Assembly: GCF_040436345.1 (NCBI RefSeq)
Contig: NC_133237.1
Coordinates: 20,589,749 to 20,653,748 of the forward strand
Length of the DNA stretch: 64,000 nt
Direction: 5' to 3'
Origin: Pagrus major
Lineage: Eukaryota; Chordata; Actinopteri; Spariformes; Sparidae
Part shown: positions 48,026 through 61,200 of the stretch, piece by piece
Layout: every line of letters starts with the position of its first letter
How positions within the stretch are numbered: position 1 is the first letter of the stretch
Position numbers and translations under genes: made by a program
The notes under the pieces: generated by a model
What the model saw: only the letters and a program-made list of their open reading frames with translations
What the model was told of the DNA's origin: nothing
The model's database searches: none

Positions 48026-51000
48026 CTGTACACACAAACACAATAACATTGAGGATGAGTGGAAATTCCCGAAGAGTTTACATAACCGATGGATTGCCTG
48101 GATCTTCCGATTTACTCAATCTGTTCTCTCGGAGACGTCGGCCATATTTCTTTTCAACATTTGGTACGGAAAACCACAGAAAAGCACTTTCTTGCTCTCA
48201 ATTCTTTCCCCTACATCTTTCAGCGATTACTCAGACACTGAGGAATCTTCCACTTTTTCCAACCCTACCAGTTAATCTGCTGCAATTAAACGATACTGAC
48301 TGGAGATTATGGCTCTGACACATTAAGTATTGGAGGTTTGAAGCAGAATTAGGGTTAGAGTTAAGTGGTGGTGGTTTCATAGCTTCCCTTAAAAATCCCC
48401 CTTGTTTAGCTTTTCTTTTCTTTTTTTTACGTGGTGACACTGTTTGGTGTCAAAACTGGCCTAAAAGATTTCTTTTTAAAACCCGGTGAGTTAACAACCA
48501 CCAGCTGCAACAGAGGAAATAACTTCTCGCTTACGTGACGTCAATCTTGTGACCACATACACTCATTCAGACGTGTGCGGATGTACTTCCGTGCTGGTGT
48601 GAACCTGACTCACATCCTTCGCGTGCAATTCAGCTCAAAGTGATGCTGATGCAAATCTTTTAGTTTTAGCTGGAATGAGAGCATCTGATCAGATCTAAGT
48701 CTTTACTGTAAAGAGCCTCACCTGGGGTTTTTAACCAACATGGACTTGATGAAGTCAACAGCCAGGGAGGAGATCCCCTCGAATGTGTCCTGCGAGTAGT
48801 CGATGTTGACTTGGGAGATGTTGAGGAATGTCTCCTGCTTGTCGTCACCCAGGAAGGGAGACTCGCCCGTCAGCATGACGTAGGTCAGGACCCCGATACT
48901 CCTGTTAGAGAAAGAGGAACAAAGAGCAAGAGGTTATGAGGAAATCTGTCTTCTCTGATGGTTACAGAATCTGTGTTGCGACACACTTGGCTGACTTCCA
49001 CTGTATCGCTGTAGTCATTAATTAACTGCAAGAAGCAAGAATGATCTTGTGGTCAAAGGTCTAGACTGTCTTTTGCACATTAGGGAGGTGATGTCTCTGT
49101 CTTGAATATGTCTTTGTTCCCAGGAGAAAGGCACAGACTAATTGAGTTCTGCATAGCACCCACTAACATGAGTGGAAATAGACTCATTAACCACGGCACT
49201 TACCACATGTCTGTCGCAGTGCTAATGGGTTCATAGCTCAGGATCTCGGGTGCTGCAACATAAAAAAACATGGCCCCAATTAGTCATGATAAATGGCACT
49301 CCGACTGAGAAGACACAGGTGATTCTGGGTATTCTGGTGCTGAGAGCAGGACTCACCCACATACTCTGGGGTGCCCAGGATCTCCCTGACTTCTGTGATG
49401 TTGTCCATACGTCTGGACAAGCCAAAGTCCACAATACGAATATCCCCCAGAGGTTTGGCACTCGTCAGCAAGATGTTCTGGGGCTGGAAAGTACAGACGC
49501 TCAGATTAGACATAGGTTCGTTACATAATGACTATTCAAGACGACTGAGGTCATTAATTACATGTCAGTGTGAATGAGTCAAAGCATTTGTGGTAAACGG
49601 TCTGAAGAGGATTTAGGGTCTGGTTCATCAGTCAGCATCTAGCTGCTCCTCTGACATCATCCTCTAAGCCTATCAGTTAACACTGTAAACAGGTAGGATG
49701 TCTCTGCCAACCACTTTGATGGGTCGAAGGTTTGTGTGTGCCAATACTGTAGCGTACGTCCAACTGTGCTTAATCCTGGGGAAAACTGGCCTGATGCCAG
49801 AGTTGGTTTGAAACTCTAAAGATAAACACATGAGGAGAAGGGTCAGGCCTGGGCCAGTACAGTCAAACCTCAGGAGTGGCTGAAGGGTGCATGAGAGTCA
49901 CCTCTTGGAAACCCTTAACCTCACACTATGTTATTATATACCAAAATATTTTAAAGCATCAGTCTGATGTATTTCAACTGATCATTTAATCTACAACACA
50001 TGTCGGGTTTTTTTAGCCGCTTATTCACTTTTTAAAGAATCATAAACGTGTGTAATTAGAAACCAGATACTTGGTTAATAGAAAGAAAATCCCAGTGATG
50101 ACTGTCGTGTTACCTCAGGGCCCCGTTAAGAAAATATGATAGTTCAGTAGGGTTCCTTTATCGACTGAATCCTTGTGGGAACAGGGTCGTGACACACTGA
50201 ATGAGTTGCGGTTGCATAACAGAAATCATACCTCCCCTCAGTCTACCACTCGAGGGAGTAGCCTGTCCTATATTGTCATATCATGTTTCACTTACTTTCA
50301 GATCCAGGTGCACCACATTGTTCCGATGCAGGAAGGCCACTCCAGTCAGGATCTGCTTGGCCAGCCGGATCACATCTTTCTCTGTGAAGGCCTCGTCGTT
50401 ATCGGCAACACATTGGTTGAAGATTTCGCCACCGGCGGCACTGGAAGTAAAGCACAGGAAGGAAAACTGAGAAAACAAAACAAGGATAAGATGAGAAGAA
50501 AGAACTGTACATGGATAGCCACCCAGTGGAGTTTAGTTTGGCATACTTTCAATTATGATTATTCATTTTAACTTGTCATAATAAATTGCTCCCTAAACTG
50601 TATAAACACGCCCTTCCTCTCAGTTTGAATCACTTAAGTTGACAATAGCAAATTCCAACCCATCCCATTAACACAATTTCAGTGAATGAACCCAAAGTCA
50701 TTTCCACTTGAGATTATGTAACGCTCTGTCTCCTTGCTGGTGTACTTTGGTTGGAAGCACAAAGTCCATCCACATGTACACACTGCATGCGAGTCCAGCA
50801 TGAATCAATATGATATTAGGTACTCAGACTGTGCTTGTACTCCCATTTCCCAGGAATATTAAAGCAGATAAGAAGGGTCATATCAGCTTACAGCAGGTTC
50901 TGATAAGGCGTTTTACAGCCTGATATATAGCAGGCTAACCTAATAAATTAAAATGGGGCAAACAGAAGCAAGCGTAGGACAACTTAAAGCCTAAAGGTTT

Positions 51001-54000
51001 TCTTTAAGTAGAAAGGAACGGATCTCTAAAAAAAGTAGTCAGAGAAGGTGGCAAGTTTGCACTCTATGAGCCTCAGCCTGCATGGTTTTTTATGCTCGTT
51101 CACTCAAAACAACTCAGGTGTGAGTACTTATCCCTCTGTGGAATTTATTAATTAGACAACTCAATGGTGACTTCTCATATTGCTGTTGAAGGAATAAGTC
51201 AGATTCCTGTCTGGTCTTGCTGCGCTTGTGTAACAAAGTTAACTGAAGTGGAGACATGGTGGATTTACGTTGGATGCTCCATCAGTCAGATCGATGCCTG
51301 AAGCTGACAGTTCACCCAAAAAACTAGAGCCATGTGTGGGGGATTTAGATGGCACACATGCTTTTCATCATCAGAGGAAAACTTTAGGACAGGGCCCTGG
51401 GCACGATTGTTACATAACCAGCACTGCCCAATCCCCTGTTAGCTTCCTAACCCTGCATTCTTTACTGTCCTCAGCTGTGAAAATAGCACCCATGTTTTTC
51501 GGGATTTAAGGGATATCCGTCATTGGTCCGTATAATCTTTTCTTTTTTCCCTCCCAGCACAAAATACTTGACCTGCCACCTACCCTGCTTGTTGCAAACA
51601 TGCTCAATCCCACTTAACAACCCCCCCAAGAGTTTGGACAGCAGTGGAGGCAGACAATGAAACTCAGCACTCAATCTGTTTACACTGATGTGCACATTTA
51701 TACCAAATGCAAGCAAGTCTGGTGTTAGTGTTTTCATTTGGGAGAGGAAATGAAAGACATATGAGTGTGGTTTGATGGATGCTTTTTTTTTTTTAAACTG
51801 CAACTGAGAAAAACCAACATACCTCCCTCTCACAATGAACTTGAATCCATCAATTGAACACAGATTTGACCGATTACCGTACCTGACTGAACAATTAAGG
51901 GGCTTGACATGGGAAAGTATTTCAATAGCTTCATTAAGCTGTCGGCAGAAGGCCTGAGAGGATTTAAAATCTCGATAAAGACCATCTTGTTTAAATTCAA
52001 CAGACGGCACACATTCTGGCCAAGCACTTAGGAATGATCTGATAGTTTCCTGAAGTCTAAATATTGTCTCTGCGCTTTCCATCCTTCCAAGAGAGTTAAT
52101 GTACATGAGTGTGTAGGAGACATCCTCCCCTGCACAGAGCTGCACGAAAGTACCCACTGCAGCCAACACCAGTGAGGGCAAGGAGAAGCTAAACAACCCA
52201 TTGAAGACAAGAGCCAAGAACATATGAAACTCTGTCTCTGAATAAGAGGATATCAAGTGGGAAAGAGGCACAAATATTTATCCATTTCAAAGCGCTAAAC
52301 CAATTTAACCTCCATTTAGTTCTGCCGGAGAAGCTATTAGGTCAAAGCCCTTCTTGGCTGACCACAAAGCTGGGTGCTTATTGACGTCAACTTAAGAGCA
52401 CCGTGTCACCACAAGTGTGACCCGGCTGTTGGCTGAACTCTCTGGACAGCACCTTTACTTCAGTAAAGTCCAATTAAAGCACACTTGTATATATGTCAAA
52501 AGCAGGAAATGAAAGAGTATACTTCCTGGAGGATTTATCACTATGACTGTTTGAGCTACTGTGCACCAAAAAGGTTCAGAGCTCTGAGGTGATGCGCGCT
52601 CATTTTTCATCATGTCTTAAACTAGTCATTATGCTAGGGGGTTCTGTGGTACTGACGCACGCTGGAGATACACTTTCAAAGATGATTAGAATTCAACTTC
52701 TCGCTTCCATTTCTCTGACATTACCAAGGATGTGGTTGTGGCTACCAGAAGAGTGTGTATGTGCACAGCACTTTATACCAGCACGGGGGTGTGCTAGTTT
52801 TGGGAGCCTTGCTTGCTGCTTACATTTAAACCCACAGGAAATGGAAAATGGTTTGCAATTCTTGAAACTCATGCTGAGGTCAGACAGTTTGAAGATGCAG
52901 CTTTTGGGTCTCTCACTGTGAGTGCTCCTGCAGCTTTTAGGACAAAAGCAAAGTGCAATAAATAATAACAAAAGTACGGTTTGACATTTAAAAACCAAAC
53001 CCTATAATTACTTAAATGTTGTGCACATGCAGGTTGCTTGATTTTACACTCAAAGACTTGCCAGCACAGTGCAATTTGGCAGCCGGAGAGGAACTGTGAA
53101 CCAGTGTGGACTGACCTCCTGCTATGTTTTCTCTGCAGGCATGCAGGGGTGAACAGTGGTGCTACTTCCCCTTTCACACTTCAGTCAGAGGTCAAACACA
53201 GCCCCCCCCCCTCCAGAGAGGCCTTTGTTCTGCAGAGGCATTCCATGTCTGGGATGGGTGATGACTACCGAGGACTGGGCAGGAGAGGGCTTCCTGCCTG
53301 AACAGCGAGCAGTTCAGGAACAGGGTCAGGGGAACGTGGTTCCAGCCTAACAGCCCAGTGTTATCTCTCTGTAATGAGGTGAGCATAGGTAATTTAGATG
53401 CTACATGTCCTTTCCAAATCCTAATTAGAGGCCGTCATTAGGGCAGCCCAAGAACACTGGATATGCATCATGTCATTTAACACCCAACCACAACAGACCA
53501 GAGCCAGACAGACGGGATGACTTTGCTGGGTCACTGAACCAGCAGCTGCTGGCCAGTTCACCTGCATGTTGACAGGCAACACATCGTCTAGAGTACTGAG
53601 CAAGATGTTCTCACAGTAGTCTCTAACCAACTTATTTGATGGCCCATATTGTTATTTTCACACAGTGAGAATGGTGCAGGTTTGCCACATTGGTCTTTAA
53701 AGTGACAGTTCCTGACAGTCATTCAGCATAACAAGAAGCTGATGTGTTGCGGCTGCGACGAGACGAGAAACTAACCACAGAGAGAGAGAATTTCCATATA
53801 AGGCTGAGCTCATGCGACAATAGTGGAAGGCTACACATTTCACACGTGTGGGTTTTTTTTAAGAAAGACTTGCAGGCAAGCTGCATACAAAGAACTGACA
53901 CTTCATGTGAAAACACCAAAGCAGTGATGTTCCCGTCATGCAAAACTGCAAACACAAGATGTAGCATGATGTGTATGTGTGACTTGATGAGGTTTTCCCA

Positions 54001-57000
54001 ACTCAAAAGTTGCTTATTAGGTAGAAATGAATAAATATGTTAGGGTGTTCCCTAGAAGCCAGTCTGGTCCTCAAATCCCTCAAACATTCTTTTTGAGCAA
54101 AACTCTACTCGTGGAAAGTTTTTAGTGAGAGATGATTAAAGGGTTTTCATCTCCCTAATGATTGAGGGCCTAATCATTTTATCCCAGTTTTCCTGGCACG
54201 GCTCATACACTGTCAAGTGAGGAAAGTTTAAAGGCCATTTAAATTACCACCATCACCGTCTTCTCATAGAAGTGGTGGTGAAAGGTTGTGTGCATGACAC
54301 GTGACAGACTCTGTTCAAAACTGACGCTAAATCTTTGTTTCTCAGTGAACTTTTAAAAACCCCTTTGTGCTGTTTTTGTAACATCTACAGTATTGTCTTA
54401 CCACTCCAGAATGAGGATGATTTCGCTGGTGGTTTCGTAGACCTCATGCAGAGCCACCACGTAGGGGTTTGCCTTGGCCAACTCCAACACGGCGATCTCG
54501 TTTAAGATGTCCATGCGGCAGTCTGCGCCCTTCCGTCGCTTTCGCAGGAACTTGGCAGCATACTGCTTCCCTGTTGCCTTCTCAATGCACTTCTTTACAA
54601 CCGCAAACTTTCCCCTGGGAAACAAAGAGGGGGGAGAGAGATTAGTGAGGAGACAGAATAATCACAACCACATTACTGGCTTTTCAAATATATTTGGTCA
54701 GAGACGGTTCTGTTCTGTATCCAAGTAGCCAACTGGACCACTGTTTTAAATTTAGGTCATTTAAGCTGCAGTAAATGAAAGGCTAAAATTACTGGACACA
54801 CAGTAATCGTTACAGTTAAACTGCCATGAGGTGAAACCTAGATTACAGTGCAACGTTTAGAAAAACCCGCCAACCAGCCACGAGTGCAAAAGTGTGGGCG
54901 AGGTTAAAGAACGGTTCAGAGATAAGAAGTTCAAGTGGCATCATTTGAAAATACAGCCTACTGCCACTGACCACTGATATGATTAGCTAAGGAGGCGTCA
55001 CTAGACATTCAGTGAAAATTTCCCCCTTTCTCCACCTCTTCCTCTAGGCCTGCAGGAGAGACTCACAAGAGGGAGATAAGGCTGACAGTTTTGGCAAGAG
55101 CTGCTGAATAGTGGGCAGGGACCTGATAATGCTAAAGCCACTTTTTGGGTCAAGAAAAAACAAAGAGATGCGACAGCTGGGTTGCTGGATGTCTCTGGTA
55201 ACACATGAGATTAAAAACAAGATCTGCTTTTACAACCTCATCACTTCCATTCATGTTTCTGCATATACATTGATGGATTCATAGGAGGCGTTAAGGGTCA
55301 GCCGTGGGTGTGGGCAGGATGTCCGATGTGTGCAGAATTGCCTCTCTGTGTCAAGGCGACCACAATCACCAGCCGTCCCTCCCAGGCTGATAATGAGGCC
55401 TTGTTCGCTTCTCTTTCTTCACAGCTGACAGCAGCGGGGACAAATGGAATTGTGTTGACACCTCTGCCCAGACCATCGGCCAGAGATTGCGTCTCCTTTT
55501 GACAATCGTACAAAAGCTGACCAGTCTGCTAACAAGGCAGCCCCGAGACCTGGACCACCCACCTGACTGAGGCTGGGGAGGCCAGGCAGGGGGTCACTGC
55601 TGTTACAGTCAGGTTGGAGCCTAGACAGCATGCGAGAAAGGACACTGTAACCTCAACATCCATGTCCGACTAAAATCTCAATGATTTAATGAGCTACACA
55701 ATACAGATACGCAGCAGAAGGCTTAGGAAAAGTGACCGCAAGATGTGAATAGATGTGAACTGGGCAGAATCTAAATGAAGTGGCCAAGTCAGAAAGGTCC
55801 AGTCAGCATGGTGCCAGTCAGTTTCCCACACAGCGTTACTCCAAGCCCACTGTGCTGCGGACCAAAAACAGCAACTGTTCTGGCCAAAGCAAGGTTCTGT
55901 TTTGGCTACCACCCCGGCTGCTGTGAGGCCTGTTTCTTCTCTTTCGCCGTTTCCCAGTCTCGCAGAATGGTGACGACTCATTGTTCAGAGTGAAAAGGCA
56001 AAACCCGTCAGAGCCTTTTCATCCTTAATTAGCCAAGTTCAGAGCAGCTCACTGTGGGCTGGGAACTACATATGGAAAGAAAAGGAATGAGCGGTGGCCA
56101 CGGAAAGGAGCAACAGGAGGTCTTTTCAAAGGCTGTCAACAGGTCAGAGGTTACTAAACACGGCCATCTTCCAGCCGGCTACGTTCACACTCTGCCATGT
56201 TACTAGGCAGATGCACAGAACCTCCTGGTTATTTATAACATAATTCCTTGATGTGATATTTAACACATTAAGTTGGTTTCTGTTTGTGCTTTGTGCTCTG
56301 TTACAGTAGAAACTCTGAGCAATGCTAATGAGTGCTTTCTCAAAGATTCTGCCAAGATCCACAAACACAATTATGCAGATCAAAAGGCTGATTTGCAGGG
56401 CTCTCCCCAGTTGAAACTACGTTGTCTAAACTGTCTGAATCTAGTCTGTCATCAATCATGAAATGTTACTGTGACGCACAGAACTTCTCCAACACTGAAG
56501 ATGGTGCTAATTTGATTGAGAAATTGGTTTCCTGTGGAGTCTGCGTTTTGTCTCCCTCAGCGGGGCACTGACTCATGACTGAAGCGCGATGAGAAATGAC
56601 AGCTCTCACAGCTCTCATTTGCCTGTTTCACAGACAGACTGACACACACCATGAGTTCCTCTTTCTGCTTTCGAGTTTGGCCACAACACATTTTTTTTTG
56701 CACAGGTCCGCAGGGGACCATAACTCACAATGCAAAGCTTGGTGATGAGAAGGTTTTGAAAATAAGGCTAATGAGCCTTATTGTTCCTTCAAACTTCAAA
56801 AGAGTTGAAGGAAGCATTTGGTGGAAGAATTTCCTGTCAACATCCCACCTAATGTACGAACTATACAGCTGATCTGTTGGCATGCAGCAGTACGTACATT
56901 CCTGCACTTAATGGGATTATGAGACCTGATCTCAGGATGTTGTTTGGCTGGACTCATGGGAAGAGAAGGGAAGGAGGATGTAGACTAAAGGTATGAGTAC

Positions 57001-58218
57001 ATGAGGAGAGAGAGGGGGCATTTAGAGGCTTCATACTGTACGTTGCCTCAAGTCAACCCCCCATGGGTCGTGGCTGCTGTCCCAGGATGTCCCAGGGTGT
57101 CTGACAAGGAAAGCTGGCTGCTCCCTGCAGACACTCTGCAGAGGAACAAGCTTGCAGTGAAAATCTGAGTTATAGAGACAGATGCAGAATCAAACAGCTG
57201 TCGGGTTAAGTGAAACCAAAGAATGTGTTAATTCAAATGGCTTTTGAGGAAAGTCATTATTGTCTGGTCTATTGGGGAATCCCCGCACAAACACCACTGG
57301 AATGTGCACTTCTGTATCTGGGATACAGAACCCACAGAATGCGTTTTGCTGAAGAGAAGCAGAGAAAAGTGTCTGATGGTAGATGCCATATTTCATGCTA
57401 CATCTCCTGGAAAACAGGTACAGGAATGGAGAGCAGGTCGCAGGTCTATACACACAAATGATCACCAAAAGCCGTGGGAGTTACTTTGTTTCATTATATA
57501 CTGTTCTCTCATAAGCCTTGCCGCATATCTCGTCACTTTACCTCACACTTGTAATACTGTGACTCTTGCAAATTTGATTGCAAACTAATGAAGAAGTTGA
57601 CATTTTCACTACTACACACAGTAAGCTCTATTAGACCACACTTGTGAGCTTCAACAGCAACAGTAGCACAGGTTGTACAACGCTTTCACCCCTTAGATGG
57701 CAGACACAAAGTATAACAGTGTGTGTGTGTGTGTACAAGTCCACACACAGAGACAAACTTTCTGTCTCCAGTAACTTCACATAACTCAACTTTTCACCTA
57801 ATTCTTAAACGGATAAAGCTGAAAAACTTTACAGAAAAATTCATCCAAGACGCACAAAAGCTCATTACCATTGCGCGTGCCAAAGCGCGTCTCCATCTGC
57901 GCTTTCCCCCCCGGGGCAAGGAATGCAGGATTGGAAATGCTCAATTAACACGCTCCTCATTAGCACGTGCAGAGAACAAATCTAATATGATTACCAGATT
58001 TACAAGATTATCTAGATATTGTTGTAAATTCCATCCCGAAAGCGCACGGATTAGTTCTTCATCAATGAGCGCTGGAAAGCAGAGTCATGCAGCAAACAAA
58101 CTCACCTGCCCAGCTCTCTGCCGACCAGGTCGTAATTGGCTGTGAACGGGTCAGCTCTTATCCTCGTGTGGATTTTCGTCACCATTCCGTTTTTGTTCAT
58201 CGTTGCTGGATTTGGCAT
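47734..58218 (-). CDS. stk17a: DRAK-family serine/threonine kinase (STK17A-like), seven coding exons
   Basis: Death-associated protein kinase family; DRAKs act in apoptosis and lymphocyte signalling and phosphorylate myosin light chain. Join: complement(47734..48025,48722..48901,49204..49252,49357..49483,50296..50440,54402..54614,58106..58218), 1119 nt, 372 residues, all phases consistent. Gly-rich loop LGRGKFAVV (36-44), VAIK-type lysine K59 in [11 protein letters not shown], catalytic D155 in HLDLKPQN, DFG at 176-178, APE at 200-202, then a short His/Ser/Pro-rich tail ending QELIC. The activation region ([12 protein letters not shown]) and [12 protein letters not shown] resemble human STK17A most; the length and the -LIC end resemble STK17B. 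It may be the extra teleost stk17a-like paralogue. The start at 58218 is the first ATG after an in-frame TAG; a second ATG lies six codons later. Confidence 0.93.
48722..48901 (-). CDS. stk17a: stk17-like exon 6
   Basis: Codes for [37 protein letters not shown] through KSMLVKNP, the C-lobe helices F-H. Acceptor TCTCTAACAG, donor AG|GTGAGG, phase 2. It is hidden from frame scans because no start codon opens the frame. Confidence 0.94.
49204..49252 (-). CDS. stk17a: stk17-like exon 5 (49 nt)
   Basis: Codes for [17 protein letters not shown], the APE motif and start of helix F. Too short for a frame scan; found from the acceptor TGTTGCAG, donor TG|GTAAGT and the family sequence. Confidence 0.93.
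49357..49483 (-). CDS. stk17a: stk17-like exon 4
   Basis: Codes for [27 protein letters not shown] through GTPEYV: magnesium-binding loop DFG and activation segment. Acceptor CTTTCCAG, donor GTGG|GTGAGT, phase 1. Confidence 0.95.
50296..50440 (-). CDS. stk17a: stk17-like exon 3
   Basis: Codes for hinge [20 protein letters not shown] through [13 protein letters not shown] with catalytic aspartate; acceptor TTACTTCCAG, donor AAA|GTAAGT, phase 0. A cysteine stands where human DRAKs have tyrosine in LEYAAGG. Confidence 0.94.
50441..54401 (-). other. stk17a: stk17-like intron 2
   Basis: About 4 kb. Apart from the unexplained open frame at 51471-52271 it holds no recognisable exon. Short minus-strand frames at 52693-53177 are Cys/Leu-rich but have no identifiable domain. 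Confidence 0.7.
51471..52271 (-). other. unidentified 266-codon open frame in kinase intron 2; candidate nested exon
   Basis: The frame is open for about 800 bp on the same strand as the kinase, far longer than any other non-gene frame in the window. It has no ATG at its edge; the first Met is internal. Composition looks protein-like ([40 protein letters not shown]). Inside it, a pyrimidine-rich stretch with GGCTGCAG at 52157 and a donor CAG|GTACGG at 51883 delimit a 274-nt exon candidate, with an alternative donor AG|GTATGT farther on. I do not recognise the family. It could be an exon of a nested gene, an alternative kinase transcript, or a gene remnant. Confidence 0.4.
54402..54614 (-). 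CDS. stk17a: stk17-like exon 2
   Basis: Codes for [30 protein letters not shown] through [16 protein letters not shown]-lobe with ATP-binding lysine and the helix-C glutamate in LNEIAVLE. Acceptor TTTCCCAG, donor GTG|GTAAGA, phase 2. Confidence 0.95.
54615..58105 (-). other. stk17a: stk17-like intron 1
   Basis: 3.5 kb of mostly unique sequence. It contains a (GT)n tract at 57720-57734 and a CTCF-like site at 57685-57706. No coding exon was seen. Confidence 0.7.
57685..57706 (+). promoter_or_regulatory. CTCF-like motif near the kinase promoter
   Basis: CACCCCTTAGATGGCAGACA on plus matches the CTCF core CC..TAGATGGCAG. It lies about 0.4 kb inside intron 1. Confidence 0.45.
58106..58218 (-). 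CDS. stk17a: stk17-like exon 1
   Basis: Codes for residues 1-37, [20 protein letters not shown] to GRELG; donor AG|GTGAGT, phase 2. An in-frame TAG 39 nt upstream fixes the frame limit. [12 protein letters not shown] matches the STK17A lead-in (RTEPF..GYSL). Confidence 0.88.
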
Positions 58219-61200
58219 TGATGTCGCGCTAGAAGTTAAATCAATCTTCTTCAACTAAAAAAGCACACAGCAGAGACGATTTTTTTTTCCTGATCCGCTC
58301 AAGTAAAAACTCGCATGATAAAAGCCAACAGCTGTTGTGTCAAACTACCGGGAGGTAATCCAGTCAGCGCGTCCCGAACAAGAGGATGCTGCCCTGCGGG
58401 AGCGTGCGGCACAGTCGGTGTGGTAAATTAGTTTGAGTGCTACTACACATTCCTGACAATAAACTCCTCGTCAGTGCCGGCCCCTCCGCGCTGACGCTCA
58501 GCTCTGGGAGCCAATGCGTGTGCTGAAGAGGACGGACCCGAGGTGCAGCCAGCTGGCAAGTGGTGCGTTCAAGTGACAGGAGCTTATGGGTGCAGGTACA
58601 CAAACATAAACATATACTTTCATCATTAGTTTCAGTTGAAGAGTTCCCATGATGACTTCTTAAAATAACAAACCTGTGATCATAATTACATGAGCAGCCT
58701 GCCATCCTAACACATCAACATACAGATGGTCAAACTGCTTTAGGACCCGTCCTTCAATCCCAAAGCACCAGTTTTTGACAAGTTGGGAATGAGACTCAAA
58801 AATCAATTTCTCTTACAAATAGCACCTTTAAATTGATGAAACATCCAGTTTAAAAAGGCAGACAAAGAGTTAAAAATGACTAATTAATTAGACACTTAAA
58901 CCTCATCATTGACTGCACTCGATTTAATCAAGTTGAGGTAATCAAGTTGATTAACCCTTTCCCTCCTTACTAATAACATTGAACCCACCGTCCCTGCAGT
59001 TTACTCCAAAAGAAACACACTGTGTTCATATTCAGATAAAAACACATGCACACACATGTGCTAACAAATATTTCAGGCATGTTCCAAGTTATTTGTTGGA
59101 ATGTGTTTACGTTCATGGTGAGTACTGCCAGTTCTGGGCTTGACTGTGCTACAGGTGAGAATTTTTCTCACACAACGCCCAGTCATGAATATGAAGCGGC
59201 CCCTGGGGTATGAGAGCATCCTGCAGAGCTTTTCTTATCTGTGAGAGCGTTGTTTGTCAACCCATTGAACCTGAGAGTCATTAAAGAAGAATTCAAAGCA
59301 TCCCATTGGTCGACTCATCAGCGTGCCTGCCGCAGCCAACGACTCTTAACCTGGAATGGAAAGTCCAGCGATGATCACACACACAGGTGATCCAGGTTTG
59401 ATATTAAAACCATAAATAGAAAACTCAAGATGCAAATCAGCCTGTTGCCAGAACAGAAGCCAATTAGGAAAAATGATAGGTATTTATGGCCTGTGGGGAA
59501 TGCAAATGTGACGATGAGCTGGGCTCCACGGGAAATGTGTCACCTAAGCTCCAGGGGCTTGCTGTAGCTTAAACTGTGAAACTTTGAAGCTGTTAGAAAG
59601 ATGAAGGCCTGGACTGACCCCGAGCAAACAAAACAGTGCGCACGCACACAGGAAGCCTCCCTTAGCTGAAAGTCAGACCCAGACAATGAAGGAACTTGTG
59701 GTGGTTGCCTACCACAAAGGAGACCGCATGAGACAGATGTTTACCTTTCTCAAAAACATTGTTGTGCCCTGCAGCAGTAGGTAAAGAAACCAGACTTCTG
59801 TTGTATATCAGTTATTGCCATCTAGGGCTACATTTAACAATTATTTTAATTGCTGATTATGTTTTTAGGTTAATCATTTTATCAATAAGAGATATATAAG
59901 ACATATTAAGATAACACCTATCTCAATTTATAAATTATGAAAAAATCTTAATCAATGTTTAATTTATTGTTTTAGCACTCTTGCCATCATTATCTTCCTG
60001 AAGAAAGTACAAAGTGTTTGCACTGCCTTGAGAAAAGGGAAGGGAAGCAGAGAATGAAAAGGGAGACACGACAGGATGACAGGTCCCTCTGTGCTGGCTT
60101 TATAGCCCATGTCTGAGCACATTGCTAGTGGTTGGTCACATGCCCTACATAGTTGTTATCTAGCACACAGAGCAGGATCTGTCCAATCTTACCATACCAA
60201 AGCTAATTTTGTTGCCATAAACAGTAACTGATGTAAAAGAGACCTATTGAGAGTGGACATTCCTCAGGCCATACCGAGTCATTAGTGTCCAGCAACGACG
60301 TTACATAACCTGTTACGCCTTCTCAAATTATTACCTTAAGTCTAAGTTAGCCCATTCTGAAGCCTTGACCCTCTTTTCTCTGCCAGCCTTCCCATTAAAG
60401 CCGGGGGTCAGAGTTCAGGAGAGCCACGTTAGTGAGGGAGCTCTACCCGTCCCCAGAGACCTAATGAAAACACATACCAGCGATTTAGCCTGCCAGCCTG
60501 CAGTTTAGCTAACATAAATATGAGAAGTTCAGCCGTGACCTGGGGAACGCAAACACTCTCCGAGCCACTGGAACAAATAGGCCTTGTCGTTACTGGGTCA
60601 GAAAACACAGCTCTTATTTTTCACAAGGCCTTGACTGTCGACTGACGTCTGGGTCCTAAAAAACTGTCCAAGATATGAATCTGATTGATGTGAAAGAGGG
60701 AGTTTGAGGACTGTAGCTATCGTTCTTTTTGCACAGAGACTCCGCAACACTGACGCAATGAAGGCTTTGTTATGTCACACCAAACCAAACAACATAATGC
60801 TGCCCCAGTGTGTAATTTTTGGTATGAGGATGTGATGGATTTTAGATTGCATGCAGGCGTTCCAGGGGCAGCAGAGGTGTGACAGGTGTGGCGCATTACA
60901 CAACAGTGTCAGTGTCCAGTGAAGTGGTTTTCAAACTATTTTGGCACACCACAGGGCAAGCCAAAACCTCAGGGCACACCTGTAACCGTTTCCCTGCAAA
61001 ATAACTTCTGTAACAGGTGTTATCAAATCACTCTGTGCATGACGTAGAGTGTGAGGTTTTTTTATTGTGTGAAGTTTCTCCTACATTGCCTTATCAGATA
61101 GTTTCAACAAGCGGAGGCGTTGCCTCTGGTTCAGATCTTGCGCTTTTTTAAAGTAGGCCAAGTTTCTCTCAAGGTGGAATAGCCTTACACTATGTTAACA

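Noticed and set aside
57723..58145. 140-codon plus-strand frame across kinase exon 1
   Set aside because: It runs antisense to exon 1 and begins in a GT repeat; no recognisable protein.
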